From NCBI RefSeq assembly GCF_051401765.1, contig NW_027480565.1, positions 682,001-746,000 on the forward strand: DNA of 64,000 nucleotides, in the 5' to 3' direction. Positions 52,965-64,000 of this stretch are shown here, in pieces. A program made the position numbers and the translations under genes. Position 1 is the first letter of the stretch; each line of letters begins with the position of its first letter. The DNA is from Calliopsis andreniformis. Lineage: Eukaryota > Arthropoda > Insecta > Hymenoptera > Andrenidae. The notes beneath the pieces are model-generated. The model did not search any database, was not told the DNA's origin, and saw only the letters and a list, made by a program, of their open reading frames with translations.

Positions 52965-55900
52965 TAACGTTCTCGTTTCCAACCGACGACTTTCGGTTCC
53001 GGAGCGACACGAACGCTCCATGATTCTCGATTATCTCGACTCAGGTAAGAGACAGAGGACAACAAGTGTATGGTTTTAGAGAGCCACGAGCACCAGGAAT
53101 AAGGATCTACCGTTGTCCCTTCGTTCCGGCGACATTCGGTTCCGGAGCGACACGAACGGGGACTTAGAATCTTTTCGCTCGTTCTCAGGAGCGTCACGAA
53201 CGGGGACTTAGTATATTTTCGCTCGGACTCCGGAGCGACACGATCGCTCCGATATTCTACGTTCTCTCGGTCCACGGGCATCAGAGAGCAAAACAGCCTA
53301 ATAGTTTTAGAGTGCCTCAACGATCAGGAATATGGATCTAACGTCCTCGTTTCCAACCGACGACTTTCGGTTCCGGAGCGACACGAACGCTCCATGATTC
53401 TCGATTATCTCGACACAGGTAAGAGACAGAGGACAACAAGTGTATGGTTTTAGAGAGCCACGTGCACCAGGAATAAAGATCTACCGTTGCCCCTTCGTTC
53501 CGTCGACATTCGGTTCCGGAGCGACACGAACGGGGACTTAGAATTTTTTCGTTCGGGCTCCGGAGCGACACGAACGGGAACTTAGAATTTTTTCGCTCGC
53601 GCTCCGGAGGGACACGAACGGGGACTTAGAATATTTTCGCTCGGACTCCGGAGCGACACGATCGCTCCGATATGCTACGTTCTCTCGGTCCACGGGCATC
53701 AGAGAGCAAAACAGCCTAATAGTTTTAGAGTGCTTCAGCGATCAGGAATATGGATCTAACGTTCTCGTTTCCAACCGACGACTTTCGGTTCCGGAGCGAC
53801 ACGAACGCTCCATGATTCTCGATTATCTCGACACAGGTAAGAGACACAGGACAACAAGTGTATGGCTTTAGAGAGCCACGAGCACCAGGAATAAGGATCT
53901 ACCGTTGTCCCTTCGTTCCGGCGACATTCGGTTCCGGAGCGACACGAACGGTGACTTAGAATCTTTTCGCTCGTACTCCGGAGCGACACGATCGCTCCGA
54001 TATGCTACGTTCTCTCGGTCCACGGGCATCAGAGAGCAAAACAGCCTAATAGTTTTAGAGTGCCTCAGCGATCAGGAATATGGATCTAACGTTCTCGTTT
54101 CCAACCGACGACTTTCGGTTCCGGAGCGACACGAACGCTCCATGATTCTCGATTATCTCGACACAGGTAAGAGACAGAGGACAACAAGTGTATGGTTTTA
54201 GAGAGCCACGAGCACCAGGAATAAGGATCTACCGTTGTCCCTTCGTTCCGGCGACATTCGGTTCCGGAGCGACACGAACGGTGACTTAGAATTTTTTCCC
54301 TCGGGCTCCGGAGCGACACAAACGGGGACTTAGAATATTTTCGCTCGGACTCCGGAGCGACACGATCGCTCCGATATGCTACGTTCTCTCGGTCCACGGC
54401 CATCAGAGAGCAAAACAGCCTAATTGTTTTAGAGTGCCTCAACGATCAGGAATATGGATCTAACGTTCTCGTTTCCAACCGACGACTTTCGGTTCCGGAG
54501 CGACACGAACGCTCCATGATTCTCGATTATCTGGACACAGGTAAGAGACAGAGGGCAACAAGTGTATGGTTTTAGAGAGCCACGAGCACCTGGAATAAGA
54601 ATCTACCGTTGCCCCTTCGTTCCGTCGACATTCGGTTCCGGAGCGACACGAACGGGGACTTAGAATCTTTTCGCTCGTTCTCAGGAGCGTCACGAACGGG
54701 GACTTAGTATATTTTCGCTCGGACTCCGGAGCGACACGATCGCTCCGATATGCTACGTTCTCTCGGTCCACGGGCATCAGAGAGCAAAACAGCCTAATAG
54801 TTTTAGAGTGCCTCAGCGATCAGGAATATGGATCTAACGTTCTCGTTTCCAACCGACGACTTTCGGTTCCGGAGCGACACGAACGCTCCATGATTCTCGA
54901 TTATCTCGACTCAGGTAAGAGACAGAGGACAACAAGTGTATGGTTTTAGAGAGCCACGAGCACCAGGAATAAGGATCTACCGTTGTCCCTTCGTTCCGGC
55001 GACATTCGGTTCCGGAGCGACACGAACGGGGACTTAGAATCTTTTCGCTCGTTCTCAGGAGCGTCACGAACGGGGACTTAGTATATTTTCGCTCGGACTC
55101 CGGAGCGACACGATCGCTCCGATATTCTACGTTCTCTCGGTCCACGGGCATCAGAGAGCAAAACAGCCTAATAGCTTTAGAGTGCCTCAACGATCAGGAA
55201 TATGGATCTAACGTCCTCGTTTCCAACCGACGACTTTCGGTTCCGGAGCGACACGAACGCTCCATGATTCTCGATTATCTCGACACAGGTAAGAGACAGA
55301 GGACAACAAGTGTATGGTTTTAGAGAGCCACGTGCACCAGGAATAAGGATCTACCGTTGCCCCTTCGTTCCGTCGACATTCGGTTCCGGAGCGACACGAA
55401 CGGGGACTTAGAATTTTTTCGCTCGGGCTCCGGAGCGACACGAACGGGAACTTAGAATTTTTTCGCTCGCGCTCCGGAGGGACACGAACGGGGACTTAGA
55501 ATATTTTCGCTCGGACTCCGGAGCGACACGATCGCTCCGATATGCTACGTTCTCTCGGTCCACGGGCATCAGAGAGCAAAACAGCCTAATAGTTTTAGAG
55601 TGCCTCAGCGATCAGGAATATGGATCTAACGTTCTCGTTTCCAACCGACGACTTTCGGTTCCGGAGCGACACGAACGCTCCATGATTCTCGATTATCTCG
55701 ACACAGGTAAGAGACAGAGGACAACAAGTGTATGGTTTTAGAGAGCCACGAGCACCAGGAATAAGGATCTACCGTTGTCCCTTCGTTCCGGCGACATTCG
55801 GTTCCGGAGCGACACGAACGGTGACTTAGAATTTTTTCCCTCGGGCTCCGGAGCGACACAAACGGGGACTTAGAATATTTTCGCTCGGACTCCGGAGCGA

Positions 55901-56704
55901 CACGATCGCTCCGATATGCTACGTTCTCTCGGTCCACGGCCATCAGAGAGCAAAACAGCCTAATAGTTTTAGAGTGCCTCAACGATCAGGAATATGGATC
56001 TAACGTTCTCGTTTCCAACCGACGACTTTCGGTTCCGGAGCGACACGAACGCTCCATGATTCTCGATTATCTCGACACAGGTAAGAGACACAGGACAACA
56101 AGTGTATGGCTTTAGAGAGCCACGAGCACCAGGAATAAGGATCTACCGTTGTCCCTTCGTTCCGGCGACATTCGGTTCCGGAGCGACACGAACGGTGACT
56201 TAGAATCTTTTCGCTCGTACTCCGGAGCGACACGATCGCTCCGATATGCTACGTTCTCTCGGTCCACGGGCATCAGAGAGCAAAACAGCCTAATAGTTTT
56301 AGAGTGCCTCAGCGATCAGGAATATGGATCTAACGTTCTCGTTTCCAACCGACGACTTTCGGTTCCGGAGCGACACGAACGCTCCATGATTCTCGATTAT
56401 CTCGACACAGGTAAGAGACAGAGGACAACAAGTGTATGGTTTTAGAGAGCCACGAGCACCAGGAATAAGGATCTACCGTTGTCCCTTCGTTCCGGCGACA
56501 TTCGGTTCCGGAGCGACACGAACGGTGACTTAGAATTTTTTCCCTCGGGCTCCGGAGCGACACAAACGGGGACTTAGAATATTTTCGCTCGGACTCCGGA
56601 GCGACACGATCGCTCCGATATGCTACGTTCTCTCGGTCCACGGCCATCAGAGAGCAAAACAGCCTAATAGTTTTAGAGTGCCTCAACGATCAGGCATATG
56701 GATC
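52965..56704 (+). repeat. Ten-monomer block, right copy of the 5.9-kb-spaced duplication
   Basis: It has the same ten lengths in the same order at an offset of 5,896. Only a handful of single-base differences are visible in 3.74 kb (for example TGCTTCAGCG near 53,732 and AGAGGGCAAC near 54,553). The match continues at an offset of 5,522 from 56,705 to 57,782 against 51,183-52,260, so the right copy lacks one 374-bp monomer equivalent to 50,809. Confidence 0.9.
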
Positions 56705-58156
56705 TAACGTTCTTGTTTCGAACCGACGAATTTCGGTTCCGGAGCTACCCGAACGCTCCATGATTCTCGATTATCTCGACACAGGTAAGAGACAGAGGAC
56801 TACAAGTGTATGGTTTTAGAGATCCACGAGCACCAGGAATAAGGGTCTACCGTTGTCCCTTCGTTCCGTCGACATTCGGTTCCGGAGCGACACGAACGGT
56901 GACTTAGAATCTTTTCGCTCGGGCTCCGGAGCGACACGAACGGGGACCTAGTATATTTTCGCTCGTACTCCGGAGCGACACGATCGCTCCGATATGCAAC
57001 GTTCTCTCGGTCCACGGGCATCAGAGAGCAAAACAGCCTAATAGTTTTAGAGTGCCTCAACGATCAGGAATATGGATCTGACGTTCTCGTTTCGAAGCGA
57101 CGACTTTCGGTTCCGGAGCGACACGAACGCTCTATGATTCTCGATTATCTCGACACAGGTAAGAGACACAGGACAACAAGTGTATGGTTTTAGAGAGCCA
57201 CGAGCACCAGGAATAAGGATCTACCGTTGCCCCTTCGTTCCGTCGACATTCTGTTCCGGAGCGACACGAACGGGGACTTAGAATTTTTTCACTCGGGCTC
57301 CGGAGCGACACGAACGGGGACTTAGAATATTTTCGCTCGGACTCCGGAGCGACACGATCGCTCCGATATGCTACGTTCTCTCGGTCCACGGGCATCAGAG
57401 AGCAAAACAGCCTAATAGTTTTAGAGTGCCTCAACGATCAGGAATATGGATCTAACGTTCTCGTTTCCAACCGACGACTTTCGGTTCCGGAGCGACACGA
57501 ACGCTCCATGATTCTCGATTATCTCGACACAGGTAAGAGACACAGGACAACAAGTGTATGGCTTTAGAGAGCCACGAGCACCAGGAATAAGGATCTACCG
57601 TTGTCCCTTCGTTCCGGCGACATTCGGTTCCGGAGCGACACGAACGGTGACTTAGAATCTTTTCGCTCGTACTCCGGAGCGACACGATCGCTCCGATATG
57701 CTACGTTCTCTCGGTCCACGGGCATCAGAGAGCAAAACAGCCTAATAGTTTTAGAGTGCCTCAGCGATCAGGAATATGGATCTAACGTTCTCGTTTCCAA
57801 CCGACGACTTTCGGTTCCGGAGCGACACGAACGCTCCATGATTCTCGATTATCTCGACACAGGTAAGAGACAGAGGACAACAAGTGTATGGTTTTAGAGA
57901 GCCACGAGCACCAGGAATAAGGATCTACCGTTGTCCCTTCGTTCCGGCGACATTCGGTTCCGGAGCGACACGAACGGTGACTTAGAATTTTTTCCCTCGG
58001 GCTCCGGAGCGACACAAACGGGGACTTAGAATATTTTCGCTCGGACTCCGGAGCGACACGATCGCTCCGATATGCTACGTTCTCTCGGTCCACGGCCATC
58101 AGAGAGCAAAACAGCCTAATTGTTTTAGAGTGCCTCAACGATCAGGAATATGGATC

Positions 58157-58574
58157 TAACGCTCTCGTTTCCAACCGACGACTTTCGGTTCCGGAGCGAC
58201 ACGAACGCTCCATGATTCTCGATTATCTCGACACAGGTAAGAGACAGAGGACAACAAGTGTATGGTTTTAGAGAGCCACGAGCACCTGGAATAAGAATCT
58301 ACCGTTGCCCCTTCGTTCCGTCCACATTCGGTTCCGGAGCGACACGAACGGGGACTGAGAATTTTTTCGCTCGGGCTCCGGAGCGACACGAACGGGGACT
58401 TAGAATTTTTTCGCTCGGGCTCCGGAGGGACACGAACGGGGACTTAGAATATTTTCGCTCGGACTCCGGAGCGACACGATCGCTCCGATATGCTACGTTC
58501 TCTCGGTCCTCGGGCATCAGAGAGCAAAACAGCCTAATAGTTTTAGAGTGCATCAACGATCAGGAATATGGATC
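58157..58574 (+). repeat. Chimeric 418-bp monomer
   Basis: The 5' part matches the monomer at 50,809 (CACCTGGAATAAGAATC). The 3' part matches the one at 46,149 (TTCCGTCCACATTCGG and GTGCATCAACG, an offset of 12,008). The switch lies roughly between 58,297 and 58,322, in the half-B head. It joins sequence types otherwise about 4.7 kb apart. Confidence 0.8.
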
Positions 58575-59366
58575 TAACGTTCTCGTTTCCAACCGACGAC
58601 TTTCGGTTCCGGAGCGACACGAACGCTCCATGATTCTCGATTATCTCGACACAGGTAAGAGACACAGGACAACAAGTGTATGGCTTTAGAGAGCCACGAA
58701 TACCAGGAATAAGGATCTACCGTTGTCACTTCGTTCCGGCGACATTCGGTGTCGGAGCGACACGAACGGGGACTTAGAATTTTTTCGCTCGGTCTCCGGA
58801 GCGTCACGAACGGGGACTTAGAATATTCTCGCTCGGACTCCGGAGCGACACGATCGCTCCGGTATGCTACGTTCTCTCGGTCCACGGGCATCAGAGAGCA
58901 AAACAGCCTAATAGTTTTAGAGTGCCTCAACGATCAGGAATATGGATCTAACGTCCTCGTTTCCAACCGACGACTTTCGGTTCCGGAGCGACACGAACGC
59001 TCCATGATTCTCGATTATCTCGACACAGGTAAGAGACAGAGGACAACAAGTGTATGGTTTTAGAGAGCCACGTGCACCAGGAATAAGGATCTACCGTTGC
59101 CCCTTCGTTCCGTCGACATTCGGTTCCGGAGCGACACGAACGGGGACTTAGAATTTTTTCGCTCGGGCTCCGGAGCGACACGAACGGGAACTTAGAATTT
59201 TTTCGCTCGCGCTCCGGAGGGACACGAACGGGGACTTAGAATATTTTCGCTCGGACTCCGGAGCGACACGATCGCTCCGATATGCTACGTTCTCTCGGTC
59301 CACGGGCATCAGAGAGCAAAACAGCCTAATAGTTTTAGAGTGCCTCAACGATCAGGAATATGGATC

Positions 59367-62300
59367 TAACGTTCTTGTTTCGAACCGACGAATTTCGGTT
59401 CCGGAGCTACCCGAACGCTCCATGATTCTCGATTATCTCGACACAGGTAAGAGACAGAGGACTACAAGTGTATGGTTTTAGAGATCCACGAGCACCAGGA
59501 ATAAGGGTCTACCGTTGTCCCTTCGTTCCGTCGACATTCGGTTCCGGAGCGACACGAACGGTGACTTAGAATCTTTTCGCTCGGGCTCCGGAGCGACACG
59601 AACGGGGACCTAGTATATTTTCGCTCGTACTCCGGAGCGACACGATCGCTCCGATATGCAACGTTCTCTCGGTCCACGGGCATCAGAGAGCAAAACAGCC
59701 TAATAGTTTTAGAGTGCCTCAACGATCAGGAATATGGATCTGACGTTCTCGTTTCGAAGCGACGACTTTCGGTTCCGGAGCGACACGAACGCTCTATGAT
59801 TCTCGATTATCTCGACACAGGTAAGAGACACAGGACAACAAGTGTATGGTTTTAGAGAGCCACGAGCACCAGAAATAAGGATCTACCGTTGCCCCTTCGT
59901 TCCGTCGACATTCGGTTCCGGAGCGACACGAACGGGGACTTAGAATTTTTTCACTCGGGCTCCGGAGCGACACGAACGGGGACTTAGAATATTTTCGCTC
60001 GGACTCCGGAGCGACACGATCGCTCCGGTATGCTACGTTCTCTCGGTCCACGGGCATCAGAGAGCAAAACAGCCTAATAGTTTTAGAGTGCCTCAACGAT
60101 CAGGAATATGGATCTAACGTCCTCGTTTCCAACCGACGACTTTCGGTTCCGGAGCGACACGAACGCTCCATGATTCTCGATTATCTCGACACAGGTAAGA
60201 GACAGAGGACAACAAGTGTATGGTTTTAGAGAGCCACGAGCACCTGGAATAAGAATCTACCGTTGCCCCTTCGTTCCGTCGACATTCGGTTCCGGAGCGA
60301 CACGAACGGGGACTTAGAATCTTTTCGCTCGTTCTCAGGAGCGTCACGAACGGGGACTTAGTATATTTTCGCTCGGACTCCGGAGCGACACGATCGCTCC
60401 GATATTCTACGTTCTCTCGGTCCACGGGCATCAGAGAGCAAAACAGCCTAATAGTTTTAGAGTGCCTCAACGATCAGGAATATGGATCTGACGTTCTCGT
60501 TTCGAAGCGACGACTTTCGGTTCCGGAGCGACACGAACGCTCTATGATTCTCGATTATCTCGACATAGGTAAGAGACACAGGACAACAAGTGTATGGTTT
60601 TAGAGAGCCACGAGCACCAGGAATAAAGATCTACCGTTGCCCCTTCGTTCCGTCGACATTCGGTTCCGGAGCGACACGAACGGGGACTTAGAATTTTTTC
60701 ACTCGGGCTCCGGAGCGACACGAACGGGGACTTAGAATATTTTCGCTCGGACTCCGGAGCGACACGATCGCTCCGATATGCTACGTTCTCTCGGTCCACG
60801 GGCATCAGAGAGCAAAACAGCCTAATAGTTTTAGAGTGCCTCAACGATCAGGAATATGGATCTAACGTTCTCGTTTCCAACCGACGACTTTCGGTTCCGG
60901 AGCGACACGAACGCTCCATGATTCTCGATTATCTCGACACAGGTAAGAGACAGAGGACAACAAGTGTATGGTTTTAGAGAGCCACGTGCACCAGGAATAA
61001 GGATCTACCGTTGCCCCTTCGTTCCGTCGACATTCGGTTCCGGAGCGACACGAACGGGGACTTAGAATATTTTCGCTCGGACTCCGGAGCGACACGATCG
61101 CTAAGATATGCTACGTTCTCTCGGTCCACGGGCATCAGAGAGCAAAACAGCCTAATAGTTTTAGAGTGCCTCAACGATCAGGAATATGGATCTAACGTTC
61201 TTGTTTCGAACCGACGAATTTCGGTTCCGGAGCTACCCGAACGCTCCATGATTCTCGATTATCTCGACACAGGTAAGAGACAGAGGACTACAAGTGTATG
61301 GTTTTAGAGATCCACGAGCACCAGGAATAAGGGTCTACCGTTGTCCCTTCGTTCCGTCGACATTCGGTTCCGGAGCGACACGAACGGTGACTTAGAATCT
61401 TTTCGCTCGGGCTCCGGAGCGACACGAACGGGGACCTAGTATATTTTCGCTCGTACTCCGGAGCGACACGATCGCTCCGATATGCAACGTTCTCTCGGTC
61501 CACGGGCATCAGAGAGCAAAACAGCCTAATAGTTTTAGAGTGCCTCAACGATCAGGAATATGGATCTAACGTTCTTGTTTCGAACCGACGAATTTCGGTT
61601 CCGGAGCGACACGAACGCTCTATGATTCTCGATTATCTCGACACAGGTAAGAGACACAGGACAACAAGTGTATGGTTTTAGAGAGCCACGAGCACCAGGA
61701 ATAAGGATCTACCGTTGCCCCTTCGTTCCGTCGACATTCGGTTCCGGAGCGACACGAACGGGAACTTAGAATTTTTTCGCTCGCGCTCCGGAGGGACACG
61801 AACGGGGACTTAGAATATTTTCGCTCGGACTCCGGAGCGACACGATCGCTAAGATATGCTACGTTCTCTCGGTCCACGGGCATCAGAGAGCAAAACAGCC
61901 TAATAGTTTTAGAGTGCCTCAACGATCAGGAATATGGATCTAACGTCCTCGTTTCCAACCGACGACTTTCGGTTCCGGAGCGACACGAACGCTCCATGAT
62001 TCTCGATTATCTCGACACAGGTAAGAGACACAGGACAACAAGTGTATGGTTTTACAGATCCACGAGCACCAGGAATAAGGGTCTACCGTTGTCCCTTCGT
62101 TCCGGCGACATTCGGTTCCGGAGCGACACGAACGGTGACCTAGAATCTTTTCGCTCGGGCTCCGGAGCGACACGAACGGGGACTTAGTATATTTTCGCTC
62201 GGACTCCGGAGCGACACGATCGCTCCGATATGCTACGTTCTCTCGGTCCTCGGGCATCAGAGAGCAAAACAGCCTAATAGTTTTAGAGTGCCTCAACGAT

Positions 62301-64000
62301 CAGGAATATGGATCTGACGTTCTCGTTTCGAACCGACGACTTTCGGTTCCGGTGCGACACGAACGCTCCATGATTCTCGATTATCTCGACACAGGTAAGA
62401 GACAGAGGACAACAAGTGTATGGCTTTAGAGAGCCACGAGCACCAGGAATAAGGATCTACCGCTGTCCCTTCGTTCCGGCGACATTCGGTTCCGGAGCGA
62501 CACAAACGGTGACTTAGAATTTTTTCGCTCGGGCTCCGGAGGGACACGAACGGGGACTTAGAATATTTTCGCTCGGACTCCGGAGCGACACGATCGCTCC
62601 GATATGCTACGTTCTCTCGGTCCTCGGGCATCAGAGAGCAAAACAGCCTAATAGTTATAGAGTGCCTCAACGATCAGGAATATGGATCGAACGTTCTCGT
62701 TTCGAAACAACGACTTTCGGTTCCGGAGCGACACGAACGCTCCATGATTCTCGATTATCTCGACACAGGTAAGAGACACAGGACAACAAGTGTATGGTTT
62801 TACAGATCCACGAGCACCAGGAATAAGGGTCTACCGTTGTCCCTTCGTTCCGTCGACATTCGGTTCCGGAGCGACACGAACGGTGACTTAGAATCTTTTC
62901 GCTCGGGCTCCGGAGCGACACGAACGGGGACCTAGTATATTTTCGCTCGGACTCCGGAGCGACACGATCGCTCCGATATGCTACGTTCTCTCGGTCCTCG
63001 GGCATCAGAGAGCAAAACAGCCTAATAGTTTTTGAGTGCCTCAACGATCAGGAATATGGATCTGACGTTCTCGTTTCGAACCGACGACTTTCGGTTCCGG
63101 TGCGACACGAACGCTCCATGATTCTCGATTATCTCGACACAGGTAAGAGACAGAGGACAACAAGTGTATGGCTTTAGAGAGCCACGAGCACCAGGAATAA
63201 GGATCTACCGCTGTCCCTTCGTTCCGGCGACATTCGGTTCCGGAGCGACACAAACGGTGACTTAGAATTTTTTCGCTCGGGCTCCGGAGGGACACGAACG
63301 GGGACTTAGAATATTTTCGCTCGGACTCCGGAGCGACACGATCGCTCCGATATGCTACGTTCTCTCGGTCCTCGGGCATCAGAGAGCAAAACAGCCTAAT
63401 AGTTATAGAGTGCCTCAACGATCAGGAATATGGATCGAACGTTCTCGTTTCGAACCAACGACTTTCGGTTCCGGAGCGACACGAACGCTCCATGATTCTC
63501 GATTATCTCGACACAGGTAAGAGACACAGGACAACAAGTGTATGGTTTTACAGATCCACGAGCACCAGGAATAAGGGTCTACCGTTGTCCCTTCGTTCCG
63601 TCGACATTCGGTTCCGGAGCGACACGAACGGTGACTTAGAATCTTTTCGCTCGGGCTCCGGAGCGACACGAACGGGGACCTAGTATATTTTCGCTCGTAC
63701 TCCGGAGCGACACGATCGCTCCGATATGCTACGTTCTCTCGGTCCACGGGCATCAGAGAGCAAAACAGCCTAATTGTTTTAGAGTGCCTCAACGATCAGG
63801 AATATGGATCGAACGTTCTCGTTTCGAACCAACGACTTTCAGTTCCGGAGCGACACGAACGCTCCATGATTCTCGATTATCTCGACACAGGTAAGAGACA
63901 CAGGACAACAAGTGTATGGTTTTAGAGAGCCACGAGCACCAGGAATAAGGATCTACCGTTGCCCCTTCGTTCCGTCGACATTCGGTTCCGGAGCGACACG
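59367..64000 (+). repeat. Zone 6: right end of the window, recombined blocks
   Basis: Monomer starts: 59367, 59741, 60115, 60489, 60863, 61193, 61567, 61941, 62315, 62689, 63063, 63437, 63811 (the last is cut at 64,000). The units at 59,367 and 61,193 repeat the GGAGCTACCCGAACG block seen at 51,183 and 56,705. The stretch from 61,941 to about 63,035 matches 43,993 to about 45,090 at an offset of 17,948. The monomer at 62,315 appears again at 63,063, a 748-bp step. Confidence 0.87.

Larger units (their letters stand above)
45115..59366 (+). repeat. Zone 5: TTTCCAACC-rich region with 5.9-kb duplication
   Basis: Monomer starts: 45115, 45445, 45819, 46149, 46567, 46695, 47069, 47443, 47861, 48191, 48565, 48939, 49313, 49731, 50105, 50435, 50809, 51183, 51557, 51931, 52261, 52635, 52965, 53339, 53757, 54087, 54461, 54835, 55209, 55627, 56001, 56331, 56705, 57079, 57453, 57783, 58157, 58575, 58949. 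Variants concentrated here are TTCTCGTTTCCAACC, CTCAGCGATCAGG, TTTTTCCCTCGG and CTCGTTCTCAGGAGCGTCACG. A 704-bp direct duplication opens the zone (45,115-45,818 and 45,819 to about 46,285). Confidence 0.87.
1..64000 (+). repeat. Tandem satellite DNA array, 374-bp modal monomer, fills the window
   Basis: The motif GGAATATGGATC followed by TAACG, TGACG or GAACG recurs at every monomer boundary from position 1 to 63,811, giving 167 complete head-to-tail units and one partial, all in the same orientation. Spacing is mostly 374 bp, with 330, 418, 462 and 506-bp classes that differ by 44 bp. No unique sequence, transposon, RNA gene or inverted segment interrupts it. Many distant copies are nearly identical, which is typical of satellites homogenised by unequal crossing-over or conversion. 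Known long arrays of this kind are centromeric, pericentromeric or subtelomeric heterochromatin in eukaryotes; which one applies cannot be read from the window. An rDNA spacer is an alternative, but no rRNA sequence is present. The strand is arbitrary. Confidence 0.98.

Noticed and set aside
1..64000. Ribosomal DNA intergenic spacer repeats
   Set aside because: Nested subrepeats are typical of such spacers, but no rRNA coding sequence appears in 64 kb, far longer than a normal spacer.

Overview
The whole 64 kb window is one uninterrupted eukaryotic-type satellite DNA array. I find no protein gene, RNA gene, transposon, CRISPR array or unique spacer in it. The array runs off both ends: position 1 falls at a monomer boundary by chance, and the last copy is cut at 64,000. 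Anchoring on the T of the GGATC-TAACG motif (also TGACG or GAACG), I count 167 complete monomers plus a 190-bp partial one. About 103 are 374 bp (373-375), 35 are 418 bp (415-419), 20 are 330 bp, 5 are 462 bp, 2 are 506 bp, and there is one 605-bp and one 128-bp aberrant unit. Apart from those two, every length is 330 + n x 44, give or take 1-3 bp indels.

The monomer is composite. It is two diverged half-units, A and B, each with a 48-bp head and a 97-bp tail that align without gaps (about 77% and 63% identity by eye). Between head and tail of half B sits a variable tandem run of a 44-bp module beginning GGAGCGACACGA. The 374-bp form is therefore 143 + 143 + 2 x 44. The same GGAGCGACACGA core starts both tails, forms short perfect hairpins with CGCTCC, and lies at or near several recombination junctions.

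Layout: (1) 1-16,256 is two partial copies of a block about 8.3 kb long. (2) 16,257-25,391 is a higher-order repeat (HOR) of 10, 9 and 4 monomers. (3) 25,392-34,224 is a mosaic that includes the 605-bp hybrid. (4) 34,225-45,114 carries 7.4-kb-spaced duplications and five copies of a 704-bp dimer. (5) 45,115-59,366 contains a 5.9-kb-spaced duplication of ten monomers, the 128-bp deleted monomer and a chimeric monomer. (6) 59,367-64,000 is built from blocks also found at 37-45 and 51-57 kb.

Organism: a long homogeneous array with HOR structure indicates a eukaryotic centromeric, pericentromeric or other heterochromatic block. One counted monomer is 50% GC with CpG observed/expected of about 1.6, which argues against heavy germline CpG methylation and would fit many insects or other invertebrates. 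This is an inference, and I do not recognise the family by name. No genes work together here; the biology is repeat turnover by unequal exchange and possibly chromosome structure.
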